DNA of 64,000 nt from Platanthera guangdongensis (GCA_039583875.1 CM077155.1:12131046-12195045), one strand, 5' to 3'; shown: positions 21,719 through 32,664, numbered from the stretch's first letter. Translations and numbers: made by a program. The notes: generated by a model from the sequence alone, not told the origin.

Positions 21719-23656
21719 ATGGGTTCTTCAGAGAATCATAAGGAGTTGGGTTCAATGAAACTACCTATATGCAGAAAAGAGATCTTTGGGATCTGGAAAG
21801 AGAGGGTTAGGCTTTTTATGGAAGCCTCTGACCCTAGGATATACATCACAGTCAAAGAAGGGCCATATGTGCCCATGAAGATTTCAGTATTGGATGCAAA
21901 TCAGAGGACTCCAAAGGATTTCTCTGAAATGACCAAGGATGAGATTGTCCTAGCAACAATGGACAAAAGGGCACAGAACATCATAGTTAGTGCAATTGAT
22001 GATGCCACCTTCCAGAACCTTATTCACTGTAAAACTGCAAAAGAAATGTGGGACACCCTCATTGTCTATATGGAAGGTTCTGAAGAAGTAAGGCAAGATA
22101 GGAAGTCCTTGCTTAATCAAGAATATGAGAGCTTTAGGCAAGGAAGAGGAGATAGCATCACTGAATGCTACAAGAAATTTTATAGAATTGTAAATGAACT
22201 CATGTCATATGGAAGAGAGTTCACAAACTATGAGTTGAATGATAAATTCTTAAGGTCCCTCACCAAAGACTGGGACACCAAGATCTGTGCCATCAGAGAA
22301 ATGGCAAAGTTGGGAGAAATTCCTCCTCCCACACTTTTTGGCAAGTTGTTATCTTATGAGATGCAATTGTCAGTGAGAAAAGAAGAAGAAAAGTCAACAA
22401 GGACTGAATACAGAGAAAAGACTGTTGCCTTTAAGTCAGATGTACCCAGAAAGAGCAGGACCAAGTCATCAACTCCTCCTCCTGAGGTAGTTGAATCAGA
22501 ATCTGAAGAGTCAGAAAGTACAAAATCTACAAGCAGTGAAAGTGATGAAGACTTTGCTGCATTCACCAGACATTTTCAGAAGTTCCTTAAGAAGAAACAG
22601 TGGAGGTCTAGACCTTCATCTTCCAAAGGGAAAGAGGTTCAGTATCAGGAAAAGAAGCCTTCAAAGAAGGACAAGAAAAGGACCAAGACTAGTAAGGCAA
22701 CTGGATCCAAGATAATTTGTTACTGCTGCAATAGACAGGGCCATGTTATTGCAGACTGTCCTGAAAGAAGGAAAGAATCCAGTGACAAAAAGAAAACACA
22801 CTTCAAAGGAAAGAAGGAGAAGTCCTTTGTTGCAAAGAATGAGAAGACTCTTTCAGATATGTCTTCTTCAGACACTGAGACAGATGCTGAAGCCTATATT
22901 GGGCTATTTGCTGAAGAAGAAGAAGAGTTTATGCAGATCATGGAATCTATCTATGAGCAAGAAGACTGTCAAAGCCAAGGACTGATGGCTTTGACTGAAA
23001 GTACCAAAAACCTGGAGCAGCCAGGACCCAGTCAGGTACAAGGTTTAACTCAAAGTTCTGATTTCAGTTCTAGTTCAGAGTCAGATTATTCTTCATCAAG
23101 TGATGAGAATATATCTGAGTCTGAGGGAGATATTCATCAACTCCTAGATGAATATCAAGTACTATTGCAAGCCTATAAGAAAAGCAAGACCCTAGCCAAA
23201 AATTTGGCCAAGGAAATTGCTGATCTCAAGGCAGCTGCAATAGATTATGAGAAGAATTATGATCAAAAACTGAATGAAGTGGCCAGGCTGAAACACATTA
23301 CTGTGATTCAGATGGGTACTATTACATTTAAGAATGATCAAATTAAGAAACTGGAGATTAATCTTCAGAAGGAGAAAGAGCTAGTAGCTAGGTTTTCAAA
23401 ACCTAAATCAGTGCTACCCTTGATTGATGATTTTGTTCATCATAAAGGAAAGACTGGACTGGGTTTTGTTAATCCAGCTAGGACTGTTCAGAATCAGTCC
23501 AAGTCCAAGGGCAAAGCCCCAACATTCACTAAGACTGCTGTAGTTAAGACAGCCAAGTCTGTACCTAAGCAAAGGTACAACAAATTTGAATGTTGGTGCT
23601 GTGGCAAGGTTGGCCACTTTGCTTTGGACTGTTGGCACAATGCCAGTGCCAAGTAG
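21719..23656 (+). CDS. gag: Element G Gag
   Basis: 645 residues from the first ATG after the PBS. The gag block lies at about residues 15-230 (IFGIWKERVRLFMEA near the start, TAKEMWDTLIVYMEGSE in the middle). Two CCHC zinc knuckles are visible: CYCCNRQGHVIADC near residue 336 and CWCCGKVGHFALDC near residue 627. Between them is an acidic Ser/Glu-rich part and a coiled-coil (LLQAYKKSKTLAKNLAKEIADL). Gag forms the cytoplasmic particle and packages RNA. The frame ends in tandem TAG TAG; pol continues in the same frame after one more TAA. Confidence 0.92.
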   Translation: MGSSENHKELGSMKLPICRKEIFGIWKERVRLFMEASDPRIYITVKEGPYVPMKISVLDANQRTPKDFSEMTKDEIVLATMDKRAQNIIVSAIDDATFQNLIHCKTAKEMWDTLIVYMEGSEEVRQDRKSLLNQEYESFRQGRGDSITECYKKFYRIVNELMSYGREFTNYELNDKFLRSLTKDWDTKICAIREMAKLGEIPPPTLFGKLLSYEMQLSVRKEEEKSTRTEYREKTVAFKSDVPRKSRTKSSTPPPEVVESESEESESTKSTSSESDEDFAAFTRHFQKFLKKKQWRSRPSSSKGKEVQYQEKKPSKKDKKRTKTSKATGSKIICYCCNRQGHVIADCPERRKESSDKKKTHFKGKKEKSFVAKNEKTLSDMSSSDTETDAEAYIGLFAEEEEEFMQIMESIYEQEDCQSQGLMALTESTKNLEQPGPSQVQGLTQSSDFSSSSESDYSSSSDENISESEGDIHQLLDEYQVLLQAYKKSKTLAKNLAKEIADLKAAAIDYEKNYDQKLNEVARLKHITVIQMGTITFKNDQIKKLEINLQKEKELVARFSKPKSVLPLIDDFVHHKGKTGLGFVNPARTVQNQSKSKGKAPTFTKTAVVKTAKSVPKQRYNKFECWCCGKVGHFALDCWHNASAK

Positions 23657-23761
23657 TAGCAAGATACCTGTGGAAAGCCAGCAGGTAGCTATGTCAAGTT
23701 GCAAACTAACAATCACCAAGGACCCAAGTTTACTTTGGGTTCTAAGGTTCATTAATTTGTT

Positions 23762-26700
23762 TTGCAGGAAAATCCAAGTGGCCATACCCCTACATGGTAC
23801 TTGGATAGTGGATGTTCCAGACACATGACTGGAACTAGGGGACTACTGAAGGACTACATCCCAATCAAAAATGGTCCAAAGGTGACCTTTGGTGGTTCTG
23901 AAAAAGGAATCATCAAAGGGTTTGGTAACATTTCTTCTAACCTTGTTACCATTACTCAAGTGGCTTATGTTAAAGGTTTGAAACATAACCTCATTAGTAT
24001 AAGTCAATTAAGTGATGTAGGGTATGACATCTCATTTGTTAAAAATGGTTGTCATATCAAGAGGTCAAGTGATCAAAAGATCATTTTGACAGGTTATAGG
24101 AAGAGAAATGTCTATTGTTTAGACATTATGGTTGAGAACAATAGTTCTCCAGTTTGTCTTGTAGCTGATGAGACAGTCTCTCAATGTGTCAAGTGGCACA
24201 AGAGGCTTGCTCATCTTAATTACAAGACTATTGGCAAACTCTTTAGTAAAGAGTTAGTGAGGAATGGTCCTCAAGTTAAGTGTGTCAAAGATGGCATTTG
24301 CTCAGCTTGTCAAAAGGGCAAGCAGACTAAATCCACCTTTAGAAGCATTGACAACAAGGATGCTGTGAGGTGTTTATACCTCTTGCATATGGATCTATTT
24401 GGTCCAATGCCAGTTCACAGCTTAGGTAGGAAGGTCTACACCTTTGTAGTTGTTGATGACTACTCAAGGTTTTCCTGGGTGTTCTTCTTAAAGCAGAAAT
24501 CTGAAACACCTAGTGTCTTCCACAGTTTTGTTAGGCAAATTCAGAATGAATTGAACTGTACAGTGGTCAAAATTAGAAGTGACCATGGTACAGAGTTTCA
24601 ATCTGAAAGCATGACAAAATTATGTGAAGACTATGGGATATTTCAAGAATTCTCTTCACCTAGAACACCTCAGCAAAATGGCATTGCTGAAAGGAAAAAT
24701 AGAACCTTGATAGAGGCTGGTAGAACCCTATTAAGTGATTCATCACTGCCAGAATATTTCTGGGCTGAAGCAGTAAACACTGCATGCCATGTGATAAATA
24801 GGGCTACCATCACTAAAAGGTTAAACAAGACCCCCTATGAAGTAGTGAAAGGCAGGAAACCAAATCTATCCTATTTCAGGATTTTTGGTTGTAAATGCTT
24901 CATACTTAACAATGGGAAGTCTTACTTAACTAAGTTTGCTGCCAAATCCCAAGAGGGAGTGTTTGTTGGGTACAGCAGTAATAGTAAGGCTTATAGAGTC
25001 TACAACTTGACTACACAAGTTGTAGAGGAGTCTGTGCATGTAGTTTTTGATGAGACACTTCTTATTAACAATGAGTTGTCTAGTAGTGTGTGCAGCCCCA
25101 CAGGTCTTTCTAAGAAGATGGACAAGCTAACCATAGAAGATGTACCTGCTGCAAGACAGCAAGTAGAAGAAGATGGCTTATGTCCAGGGGGAGAACTACA
25201 TGTACCAGGAGCTGAAGAAGTTCAAGGAACTCAGCATGATGAAGATGCTGAAGAAGTACAACCAGAAGTAAGGATGCCTCCAGCCAACAGGCATCTAAGA
25301 GATCATCCAGTGGAGCTGATCATTGGAGATCCAAGACAAGGTGTTCAGACAAGGAGCAGAAATCAGAATGCTGCAGTATATTCAAGTTTTCTGTCTCAAA
25401 TAGAACCAAAGAAATTTGAAGAAGCAATACAAGATCCACAGTGGACTGAAGCTATGCAGGAAGAGCTAAACCAGTTCAAGAGGTGCAAGGTTTGGGACTT
25501 AGTTCCTAAGCCTAAAGATCACAATGTGATAGGAACAAAGTGGATCTACAGAAACAAGTTAGATGAACAAGGAGTCATCATTAAGAATAAGGCAAGACTG
25601 GTTGCAAAAGGATATAGGCAAGAAGAAGGTATTGATTTTGATCAAACCTTTGCTCCAGTAGCCAGACTGGAAGCCATCAGGATGTTCTTGGCCTATGCAA
25701 CCTACCAAGGATTCAAAGTATACCAAATGGATGTGAAGTCAGCATTCCTTAATGGTAATTTAAAAGAAGAAGTATATGTGGAGCAGCCTTCAGGTTTTGT
25801 TGATCCTACTCTTCCACATTATGTCTATAGACTTAGGAAAGCATTGTATGGGTTAAAGCAAGCTCCTAGAGCTTGGTATGAAACCCTATCTAGTTTCCTC
25901 ATTGAGAACAAGTTCACAAGGGGGAAAATAGATAAGACTCTATTCCTTAGGGAATCTAGAGGCAAAGTAATACTTGTCCAAATATATGTAGATGACATTA
26001 TATTTGGGTCTACTGAAAGTAGCCTTTGCAAAAAGTTTGCAAAGCTTATGCAAAGTCAATTTGAAATGAGTAGTATGGGAGAACTGAAGTTTTTCTTGGG
26101 TCTCCAAGTTAAACAGACTGAAAGTGGCTTGTCCATATGTCAGTCAAAGTTCACCCTAGAACTCATAAGGAAATATGGTATGGATTCCTCCAGTACCATG
26201 AAGACTCCTATGGGGTCAAGTATGTCTCTAAGCAAGGATGATGCAGGGAAACCTGTGGATGAAACCTTGTATAGAGGGATAGTTGGCTCCCTACTATACT
26301 TGACTGCAAGTAGGCCTGACATTATGTATGCTACATGTGTTTGTGCCAGGTATCAAGCCTGCCCCAAAGAATCTCACTTGACTGCAGTCAAGAGAATCTT
26401 GAGATATCTAAAGGGCACACCTTATCTAGGCCTCTGGTACCCTAGGAATGGAGATTTTGATCTAACAGGCTATTCAGATGCAGACTTTGCAGGATGCAAA
26501 GAAGATAGAAAAAGCACAACTGGATCCTGTCAATTCCTAGGTGGAAGACTCATTTCATGGAGTAGTAAGAAGCAAACCAGTGTGGCCATCTCCACAGCTG
26601 AGTCAGAATATGTAGCTGCAGGAAGTTGCTGTGCTCAACTTCTGTGGATTCAACATCAGCTAGAAGACTATGGATGTCAGGTAAGTAGAACTCCACTTTA

Positions 26701-26929
26701 TTGTGATTCTACAAGTGCTATTTCCATAGCTAATAACCCTGTATCACATAGTAGAACTAAACATATTGAGATAAAATATCACTTTCTTAGGGAGCATGTA
26801 GAAAGAAATGATATTGCACTTGAATATGTTAAAACAGATAATCAGATAGCTGATATGTTTACTAAGCCCTTAGAAGAAGCTAAGTTTAATAGGTTCAAAA
26901 TTGAACTAGGTATGATAAACTTAGACTAA
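23762..26929 (+). CDS. pol: Element G Pol (protease, integrase, RT, RNase H)
   Basis: About 1,055 residues with no internal stop; it begins just after an in-frame TAA, so the start given is only the open-frame limit. Protease: [13 protein letters not shown] near residue 12. Integrase: [15 protein letters not shown] then CSACQKGKQ (zinc), [26 protein letters not shown] and [14 protein letters not shown] (DDE). [36 protein letters not shown], and catalytic YVDDIIFGS. RNase [29 protein letters not shown] and [11 protein letters not shown]. Integrase before RT is the Copia order. All catalytic acids appear present, so it may be functional if expressed. Confidence 0.93.
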   Translation: MQENPSGHTPTWYLDSGCSRHMTGTRGLLKDYIPIKNGPKVTFGGSEKGIIKGFGNISSNLVTITQVAYVKGLKHNLISISQLSDVGYDISFVKNGCHIKRSSDQKIILTGYRKRNVYCLDIMVENNSSPVCLVADETVSQCVKWHKRLAHLNYKTIGKLFSKELVRNGPQVKCVKDGICSACQKGKQTKSTFRSIDNKDAVRCLYLLHMDLFGPMPVHSLGRKVYTFVVVDDYSRFSWVFFLKQKSETPSVFHSFVRQIQNELNCTVVKIRSDHGTEFQSESMTKLCEDYGIFQEFSSPRTPQQNGIAERKNRTLIEAGRTLLSDSSLPEYFWAEAVNTACHVINRATITKRLNKTPYEVVKGRKPNLSYFRIFGCKCFILNNGKSYLTKFAAKSQEGVFVGYSSNSKAYRVYNLTTQVVEESVHVVFDETLLINNELSSSVCSPTGLSKKMDKLTIEDVPAARQQVEEDGLCPGGELHVPGAEEVQGTQHDEDAEEVQPEVRMPPANRHLRDHPVELIIGDPRQGVQTRSRNQNAAVYSSFLSQIEPKKFEEAIQDPQWTEAMQEELNQFKRCKVWDLVPKPKDHNVIGTKWIYRNKLDEQGVIIKNKARLVAKGYRQEEGIDFDQTFAPVARLEAIRMFLAYATYQGFKVYQMDVKSAFLNGNLKEEVYVEQPSGFVDPTLPHYVYRLRKALYGLKQAPRAWYETLSSFLIENKFTRGKIDKTLFLRESRGKVILVQIYVDDIIFGSTESSLCKKFAKLMQSQFEMSSMGELKFFLGLQVKQTESGLSICQSKFTLELIRKYGMDSSSTMKTPMGSSMSLSKDDAGKPVDETLYRGIVGSLLYLTASRPDIMYATCVCARYQACPKESHLTAVKRILRYLKGTPYLGLWYPRNGDFDLTGYSDADFAGCKEDRKSTTGSCQFLGGRLISWSSKKQTSVAISTAESEYVAAGSCCAQLLWIQHQLEDYGCQVSRTPLYCDSTSAISIANNPVSHSRTKHIEIKYHFLREHVERNDIALEYVKTDNQIADMFTKPLEEAKFNRFKIELGMINLD

Positions 26930-26961
26930 GTATACAGAACAAAAATTGGCTAAGTAAAAAG

Positions 26962-27291
26962 GTGTCGACACATAGACAAGTCTATGTCGACACAGAATAG
27001 TAAGTGTCGACACTTCAGGAAAATGGTGTCGACACATCTAGGAAGTTAGTGTCGACACTTCAGAATGTTAGTGTCGACACATGTCGAGTAGGTGTCGACA
27101 CATCCAATAAAGTGTCGACACTTAAGTTTTACTCAGAATTTTTCTAAGTAAAGTCTCGACACATGTCGAGTATAGTGGTGTCGACACTTAACCAAGTGTC
27201 GACACATAAAATCTGTTGACTAAATTTGTGTCGACACATGAGTGTCGAGACATTATAAGTCAGTGTCGACACTTATTGACAGTGTCGACAC
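26962..27291. repeat. Second GTGTCGACAC array, between pol and the env-like ORF
   Basis: Twelve perfect copies of GTGTCGACAC plus several variants (GTCTCGACAC, GTGTCGAGAC) in 330 bases. Many are followed by ATGTCGAG or ATC, unlike the LTR spacers, so it is not a simple recent copy of the LTR array. Confidence 0.93.
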
Positions 27292-27336
27292 ATCATTAGA
27301 AATTCATCCCGCCTGTTCGTCTTCAAACAAGAAAGG

Positions 27337-27344
27337 TATAAATA
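27337..27344 (+). promoter_or_regulatory. Candidate internal TATA box upstream of the env-like ORF
   Basis: TATAAATA in GGTATAAATAGGG, 46 bases after the internal array and about 100 bases before the ATG at 27443. The order array, TATAAATAGG, ORF mirrors the LTR promoter. Promoter activity is inference. Confidence 0.5.
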
Positions 27345-27442
27345 GGGTTCTGTCTTTGATTGTCGACACGCTTTCAAAGTTTCGAGACCTAAACTCTTGT
27401 GTCGACATTTCTCTCATCTCAAGACTAATTCTCAAAACCCTA

Positions 27443-28360
27443 ATGGCTCCCAAGCTGGAAGAGAACGTAAACGAAGGCTATGAGCTTGTGCGAGGCGCAT
27501 TTGACGACAGCGACCAAGAAATCAAATCAGTGCTAACCCTAATTGCCAATTCAGGATTGGAGTTCTTGGTTTCAGAACCAACGAAAATATGGAAGAAGGA
27601 AGTCATTGAATTTCTTTCTGGCGCGTCTGTAGATGACTCAGGCTACAGGATTAAGTCAAGGGTGCATGGCACCAAGGTCAAAATTTCACCCAAGTCTTTA
27701 AGAAAGGTACTTCAGCTACCTAAAGTTCAAGATGAAGAGGAAGTAACTGCTTCTAAGACCAGGGAAGCTCTTACTTGGTGTGGACTGGATCCAAAGATGA
27801 AGGTGGGATCAGTCTTTAACAGAAAAGGTATGAATAATCAAGGCAAGTTCTTGTCTGAAATAGTGGGCAAGGTAATACTGAGCAAGCCAGGAGGGCATGA
27901 CAGGGTGTCTGCCTCCATGTTTGAAGTCATGACCAGAATCATCTTCACTCTGAAAACAGATTGGTCAATGGTGGTTTATGAGAAAGTAAAAGAAAGCCTG
28001 AAGAAGCCCAATCTGGGCAGGATACTAAGTCTCTACCTGGCTGGATCAATTCCAGAGGTAATGAGCACTGCTGCAGGAACTAAGATCAATCATATGAGGA
28101 GAATGGACTCAAGGATATTCTCTAGATGGGAAAGGGTGCTGGTGTCAAAGGAATTGACCACCCCTGAAAAGCAAGCTTCTAAGAAAGACTCTCCTCCCAG
28201 GAAGAAGAGGAAGACTGCTGCTGTGCCTCAAGAGTCCTCCAGCAGCTCAGGCAGTGAAGAACATGTGGTCTTCACTCCTGAAAGTCCAGTTGATGTGGCT
28301 GCAGAGAAGACACCTGCTCCTCAGGAGCAGCTGACATCCAGGGGGAGCTTCCAGGTGTAG
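27443..28360 (+). CDS. Element G env-position ORF1 (305 aa), function unknown
   Basis: Starts MAPKLEENVNEGYELV at the first ATG after the candidate internal TATA box; the open frame extends further upstream to 27242 but there it only translates the palindrome array. About 220 residues look like a folded globular domain (EFLSGASVDDSGYRI, MFEVMTRIIFTLKTDW), followed by a basic stretch PPRKKRKT at residues 251-258, a probable nuclear localisation signal, and a Ser/Glu-rich tail. I see no signal peptide or membrane segment, so calling it env rests only on its place after pol. The end appears frameshifted: from about 28292 another frame stays open to 28426. Confidence 0.65.
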   Translation: MAPKLEENVNEGYELVRGAFDDSDQEIKSVLTLIANSGLEFLVSEPTKIWKKEVIEFLSGASVDDSGYRIKSRVHGTKVKISPKSLRKVLQLPKVQDEEEVTASKTREALTWCGLDPKMKVGSVFNRKGMNNQGKFLSEIVGKVILSKPGGHDRVSASMFEVMTRIIFTLKTDWSMVVYEKVKESLKKPNLGRILSLYLAGSIPEVMSTAAGTKINHMRRMDSRIFSRWERVLVSKELTTPEKQASKKDSPPRKKRKTAAVPQESSSSSGSEEHVVFTPESPVDVAAEKTPAPQEQLTSRGSFQV

Positions 28361-28410
28361 CAGAACCATCTACACTGGAGAGTGAACAAGCCACCCTCCT
28401 CATTCAAGAG

Positions 28411-28485
28411 GTACTTGTTGATCCTTAATACTTTGAATTTTTCTATAATAAATTCTGATTTGTCTGATGACCATCAGCAACTCAG
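28411..28485 (+). other. Candidate 75-nt intron joining the two env-position ORFs
   Basis: Donor GAG|GTACTTG at 28411 and acceptor ACTCAG|CA at 28485, T-rich between, with three in-frame stops inside. Its length is a multiple of three and both flanks are open in the same frame (codon positions 28408 and 28486). Upstream, this frame is one off from ORF1, with a likely single-base slip near the G run at 28341-28345. Splicing is inference. Confidence 0.45.
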
Positions 28486-30240
28486 CAAGCACACCAAGAA
28501 CCAGATGTTGTTCTTCCAGACACATCTGTTGTGATACCTGATAAAGTGGTTGAAGAACCAAGTACATCTCCTGCACAGTCTCCACCAGAATATACCATGG
28601 AAGATCTATTTCTGAATTTAGATCAGGATGATTTTGATATGGAAAAGAATGATGCTGATACAGTAAAGAATGCTGCTGCTGAGGGGGAGAACATTGAAGT
28701 TGTGGAAGAGCCTATAAGGCTAGATACTGAGAAGGCACAAGATGTGCATACTGAAAAACAATCCAGCCCTAAGGATAGGGTGGATATAGCCAGTACATCA
28801 GACTCTGAAGATGATGAAGCTGAGCAAGCTAAGAAAAAGAAGTTCTTTGTTTTCAAAAGAAGAAGCCAGAGCTATAAGAAGGCTCTCCAAACAGTTGCTC
28901 AACATTCCTTAGTTCAACAAGCTCCATCCACTGATTACAGTGCTCTATTGCTTGCCATGCAAATCAAGATGGATGAACAAAGGAAAGCTTTAGAAACTTA
29001 TGTTGATGAAGGGCACAAAGCACTACAATCTGATCTGGGCCAGGAAATCAAGTCAATAAGGTTTGAAATGAACCTTAATAAAAGGGAAATGACTGATTGT
29101 TTTACCAAGGGTGCTCATGCAGTGGTCTATCTGGCTAAACATCAAGAAACCATCAAAGAGAAAGTGGATGATATAGCACTAAAGCAAGGCTATGTGCTGG
29201 AGAATCAGTTAAGGATGAATGATAATTTGACTGCATCTCACAATGCAATAGTCACTGAACTCAAGAATAAGTCAGATGAACCTTCCCCTTCCTCTGCTGC
29301 TGCCAAAGCTGATTTTGATAAACTCTTTCAAGCAGAGATTGCTGCTGTACAGACTGCCATAAAAGATTCCCAGAAGGTCATTTCAGAACAGCTTACAAAG
29401 CTTAGACCTTTCTTTAAAGAGGGCATAAGGTATTTGGATAGCCAAATCAGATTCCAGAAAGATGATGTGAGAGATCATGTAGCCCAAGAAGTCATAAAGG
29501 GGGAGAGAGTGTTAGTCAAGGCCAGTTCTGAACATGCAAAATGGATATCAAATTCCATCAGGGCTACACTGGGCTATCCTCCCCTGTGTGATGATGACAA
29601 TGTAGCTGAATCTGGCATTCAAGGCACATATCTTGGAGGTGAGCAACAAGCAGTGGCTGATGTAATCTATCCACCTCCAGACTTTGAAATGATTCATGCA
29701 GATATAAGCACAATGTATAGTCCACCTGCTGGCAAGCCTAATATTATTCTGGAAAAGGTTGTTCAACCTATCACAGCTGCAATGCAAGAGGCTTTGGACA
29801 AGGAAGAAGAAACTAGGCTGTCAAAGAAGAAGTTTAGGGAAATTGCTGAGCAAAAGCCAGATTTTGAACAGTGGAGCCCTACTTCTAGGAACATAATTCT
29901 TACAGCCTGGAAAGCAGCCAAGGACAATGCCCATGAGAGGAACAAGTGGTTCTCAGAGGCTGAATGGAGAAAGCATGAGAGTAGGCAGGAAGCAATTGTC
30001 CAATATAGAAGGAAGGCTAAGTTAGGAAAGCTACCTCCAACAGCTGTGGAGCCTAGCAAGTACTTTCCTAAGCCCTATCATTATTTTGAAAGACAAAAGA
30101 TCAAGGCTGAAGAACAGAAGAAGAAGGACTCTAAAGGGAAGAAGACTGCTGAAGCTGAGCCTGCTGCTGCTGCTGCTGCTGTGAAAGCTCAAGTTAAAGC
30201 TGGAAAAGGCATTGTTATTAAAGAACCTGATCAGCACTAG
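28486..30240 (+). CDS. Element G env-position ORF2 (about 584 aa), coiled-coil protein
   Basis: Open from 28468 in this frame to the TAG at 30238; no ATG near its start, the first good ATG being at 28595, so it is either exon 2 after the candidate intron or starts internally. The N-terminal part is acidic and Ser/Pro-rich. Residues after about 100 carry KKKKFFVFKRRSQSYKKAL, then long helical heptad-like parts (QEIKSIRFEMNLNKREM, EKVDDIALKQGYVLENQL, KDSQKVISEQLTKL), and the C-terminus is Lys-rich with an Ala run. A coiled-coil protein after pol is known for SIRE-type elements. No membrane segment seen. Function unknown. Confidence 0.65.
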   Translation, partial: QAHQEPDVVLPDTSVVIPDKVVEEPSTSPAQSPPEYTMEDLFLNLDQDDFDMEKNDADTVKNAAAEGENIEVVEEPIRLDTEKAQDVHTEKQSSPKDRVDIASTSDSEDDEAEQAKKKKFFVFKRRSQSYKKALQTVAQHSLVQQAPSTDYSALLLAMQIKMDEQRKALETYVDEGHKALQSDLGQEIKSIRFEMNLNKREMTDCFTKGAHAVVYLAKHQETIKEKVDDIALKQGYVLENQLRMNDNLTASHNAIVTELKNKSDEPSPSSAAAKADFDKLFQAEIAAVQTAIKDSQKVISEQLTKLRPFFKEGIRYLDSQIRFQKDDVRDHVAQEVIKGERVLVKASSEHAKWISNSIRATLGYPPLCDDDNVAESGIQGTYLGGEQQAVADVIYPPPDFEMIHADISTMYSPPAGKPNIILEKVVQPITAAMQEALDKEEETRLSKKKFREIAEQKPDFEQWSPTSRNIILTAWKAAKDNAHERNKWFSEAEWRKHESRQEAIVQYRRKAKLGKLPPTAVEPSKYFPKPYHYFERQKIKAEEQKKKDSKGKKTAEAEPAAAAAAVKAQVKAGKGIVIKEPDQH

Positions 30241-30524
30241 ATTAGGAATTAACTTGATGCTTGTTGTAATCTGTTGAAGTGAAAAACATTGTAATACTTC
30301 ATTGAAAATGTATAAGGAACATTATTGGAACAGTATATGATAAATATAGTATGAATGTTCTGAAATATGTGTGTTTCTTAATTGTTCTGCAATGTTTAAT
30401 AAGTATACATGTGTGCTTTATTACATGTTCAAGTTTACCCTGTTGTCATTTATATGTTTTACATCATTTTGTAATTTTTAATTATGAGTGGTGTATATCA
30501 TTGACTAAGGGTTATGACTTCTCC
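30241..30524 (+). other. Non-coding stretch between ORF2 and PPT of G
   Basis: AT-rich and without open frames or repeats that I can see; it is the usual spacer before the polypurine tract. Confidence 0.7.
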
Positions 30525-30538
30525 AAATAGGGGGAGAT
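30525..30538 (+). other. Element G polypurine tract
   Basis: AAATAGGGGGAGAT directly before the 3' LTR, a classic Copia PPT. Confidence 0.92.
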
Positions 30539-32659
30539 TGTTGGGTACATTGGTCAAATGTACCTGATTTGAAGAAGCCTCACCTAACTCAATGATATAC
30601 ATCATAGAATGTATTTGATGTTTGTTTGAGTTACTTGTGCAGGTTAGGAATACACTGGACTGAAGCTAAAAATTTCTAAGTCCATGTGTCGACACCCAGA
30701 GGGAAAGTGTCGACACTTGAGAAAGCTTGTGTCGACACCCAGACAAGCAGTGTCGACACTTGGAGTCATTGTGTCGACACCTGGGAAGAAGAGTCGACAC
30801 CAGTCAGAAAGTGTCGACACTTGGAGCTGTGTCGACACTCAGTGTAGAAGAATGCAGAAAAGCTGTGTCGACACTTAGCAGAAGTGTCGACACCTAGAAG
30901 AGCTGAGTCAACACCAGAAAGTGTCGACACTTGAAGTGAGTGTCGACACTCAGCAAAAGTCTGCAGAATCTAAGTACAAGTGTCGACACTCAACACAATG
31001 TGTCGACACTATGCAGAAGAGTCAACACTTGAAGTAAGTGTCGACACCTAGCACAATGTGTCGACACTTAGCTAAAGACTCAGTATTTGAAGAATGTGTC
31101 GACACTCAGCACAATGTGTCGACACACAACCAGAAGAGTCAACACTTGAAGAAAGTGTCGACACTCAGCACAATGTGTCGACACTTAGTTGAAGACTCTA
31201 CACTTGAAGAAAGTGTCGACACAAGGAGCTGTGTCGACACTTAGCAAAGAACAGAAAAGTTTACAAAATATTCTAAGTACAAGTGTCGACACTAAGGAAT
31301 GTGTCGACACTCAGCTGAAGAATCAAATTGAAGACTTGTGTCGACACCAAGAAGCAGTGTCGACACTTGACAGTTTCAACACATGAAGATGTGTCGACAC
31401 AAAGGAGATGTGTCGACACTTAGAAGAATACAGTTAAAGAATGAAGAACAAGTACTTGTGTCGACACTCAATTTCAGTGTCGACACATGCAGAAGATCTG
31501 TGTCGAGACATACAAGGAATTGTGTCGACACCTTGTAGACTTGTGTCGACACTTACACAACATGTGTCGACACTTGGTCTATAAGTGTCGACACTTAAGA
31601 ACAGAAAGTCTCGACACTATCTGACAGTTAGAGAATTTCAAGAAGTGACTGGTTGACATGACAGCTGCCGATCCAGCCGGTCTACATCAACTGTCAAAGA
31701 AGTCAAAAGTCTGTTATAAACCGGATCAGCGGTTACCATAAAGGAAGCCTATAAATAGGCACCCACAGTTTACAAAAAAGTTGTTAAGTGGTTAAGTTGT
31801 TCACAATCATTACTTGTTGTGAGAATAATTGAAGTGGTTGATCAGATTAAATCAAGAAGTGATACATAGAGGATCAACACAAGAAGATCAGGCAGTCCAA
31901 CTGCAGATCTAAGTAGTTGGAGAGAGAGAGCTCCAACCAAGGATTCAGTCTTTGGAACTAAGGCTGAGAAGAACAATTCAGAGTCATCTGGATTTCAAGA
32001 AGCAGAGATCAAGGATCAACTGCAGTAGATTCAGACTAATTCAGTTCTACTCAAGAAGCTTTGAAGAAAGCTAAGTCAGTTTGGATCAAGCTGAGTTCTT
32101 CCAAGAACTCTTCAAGAAACTCTCAACTCCTCTCATCCTTTCTGAGTTGTAGAGTTAGCATTTGTAATTTCTATTTTAAACTTGTAAGATCCATTGGATC
32201 TGAGTGATTGTAAGCCTATTTTATAAAGGCTGAGGGTAGGGCTTGGTGCCTGAGTGTAGGAGTTGAAGAACTCTGAGTGTAGGCCTTTAATTGGCTGAGT
32301 GTAAGCCTTGATTGGCTGAGTGTAGGCCTGGGTGGCTGAGTGTAGGCCTTTTGGCTGAGTGTAAGGCTTTGGGCCTGAGGTAGGAACCTTGTTGGGTTCT
32401 GAGCTAGTGGAGAAGTTTGGCCGAATCTAGTACACTGCTAGATAGGCGAAGGGGGAAAGTGGATGTACCCAAAGATTGGGGAACCACTATAAATTAGTGT
32501 GTTTGCTGTGCTGTGCTGTGAATTGACTGCTTAATTTCTGTAATTGCTGTTAGCTGTAGTATCCTGTGAAAAACTGTTGTGCTGTCAAACAAAAGTTAAA
32601 AAAGGTTTAGGTCACCTATTCACCCCCCCCCTCTAGGTGTTTAGGTACCATATCTTTCA
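30539..32659 (+). repeat. Element G 3' LTR
   Basis: 2121 bases, by eye about 99% identical to 19481-21604. It contains the GTGTCGACAC array at 30686-31617, TATAAATA at 31750-31757 and the GAGTGTAGGCCT repeats. Confidence 0.93.
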
Positions 32660-32664
32660 GACAC

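Larger units (their letters stand above)
19481..32659 (+). mobile_element. Element G: Copia (SIRE/Maximus-like) with env-like region, nearly intact
   Basis: LTRs 19481-21604 and 30539-32659 run TGTTGGGTAC...ATCTTTCA and differ by few bases and small indels. Target duplication GACAC (19476-19480 and 32660-32664) is perfect. The internal part carries a PBS, a 645-residue gag, an open pol of about 1,055 residues, an internal palindrome array with a TATA box, two env-position ORFs, and a PPT. Long gag with coiled-coil and an extra ORF after pol point to the SIRE/Maximus lineage. It is young compared with its host element E. Confidence 0.93.

Noticed and set aside
23609..23767. A 159-nt Gag-Pol intron (donor AAG|GTTGGCC, acceptor TTTGCAG)
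   Set aside because: Length keeps the frame, but it would cut the second zinc knuckle in half and the skipped region looks ancestrally coding; not strong enough to annotate.
27242..27442. Upstream start for env-position ORF1
   Set aside because: This part only translates the palindrome array; the ATG at 27443 follows the TATA box and begins the protein-like composition.
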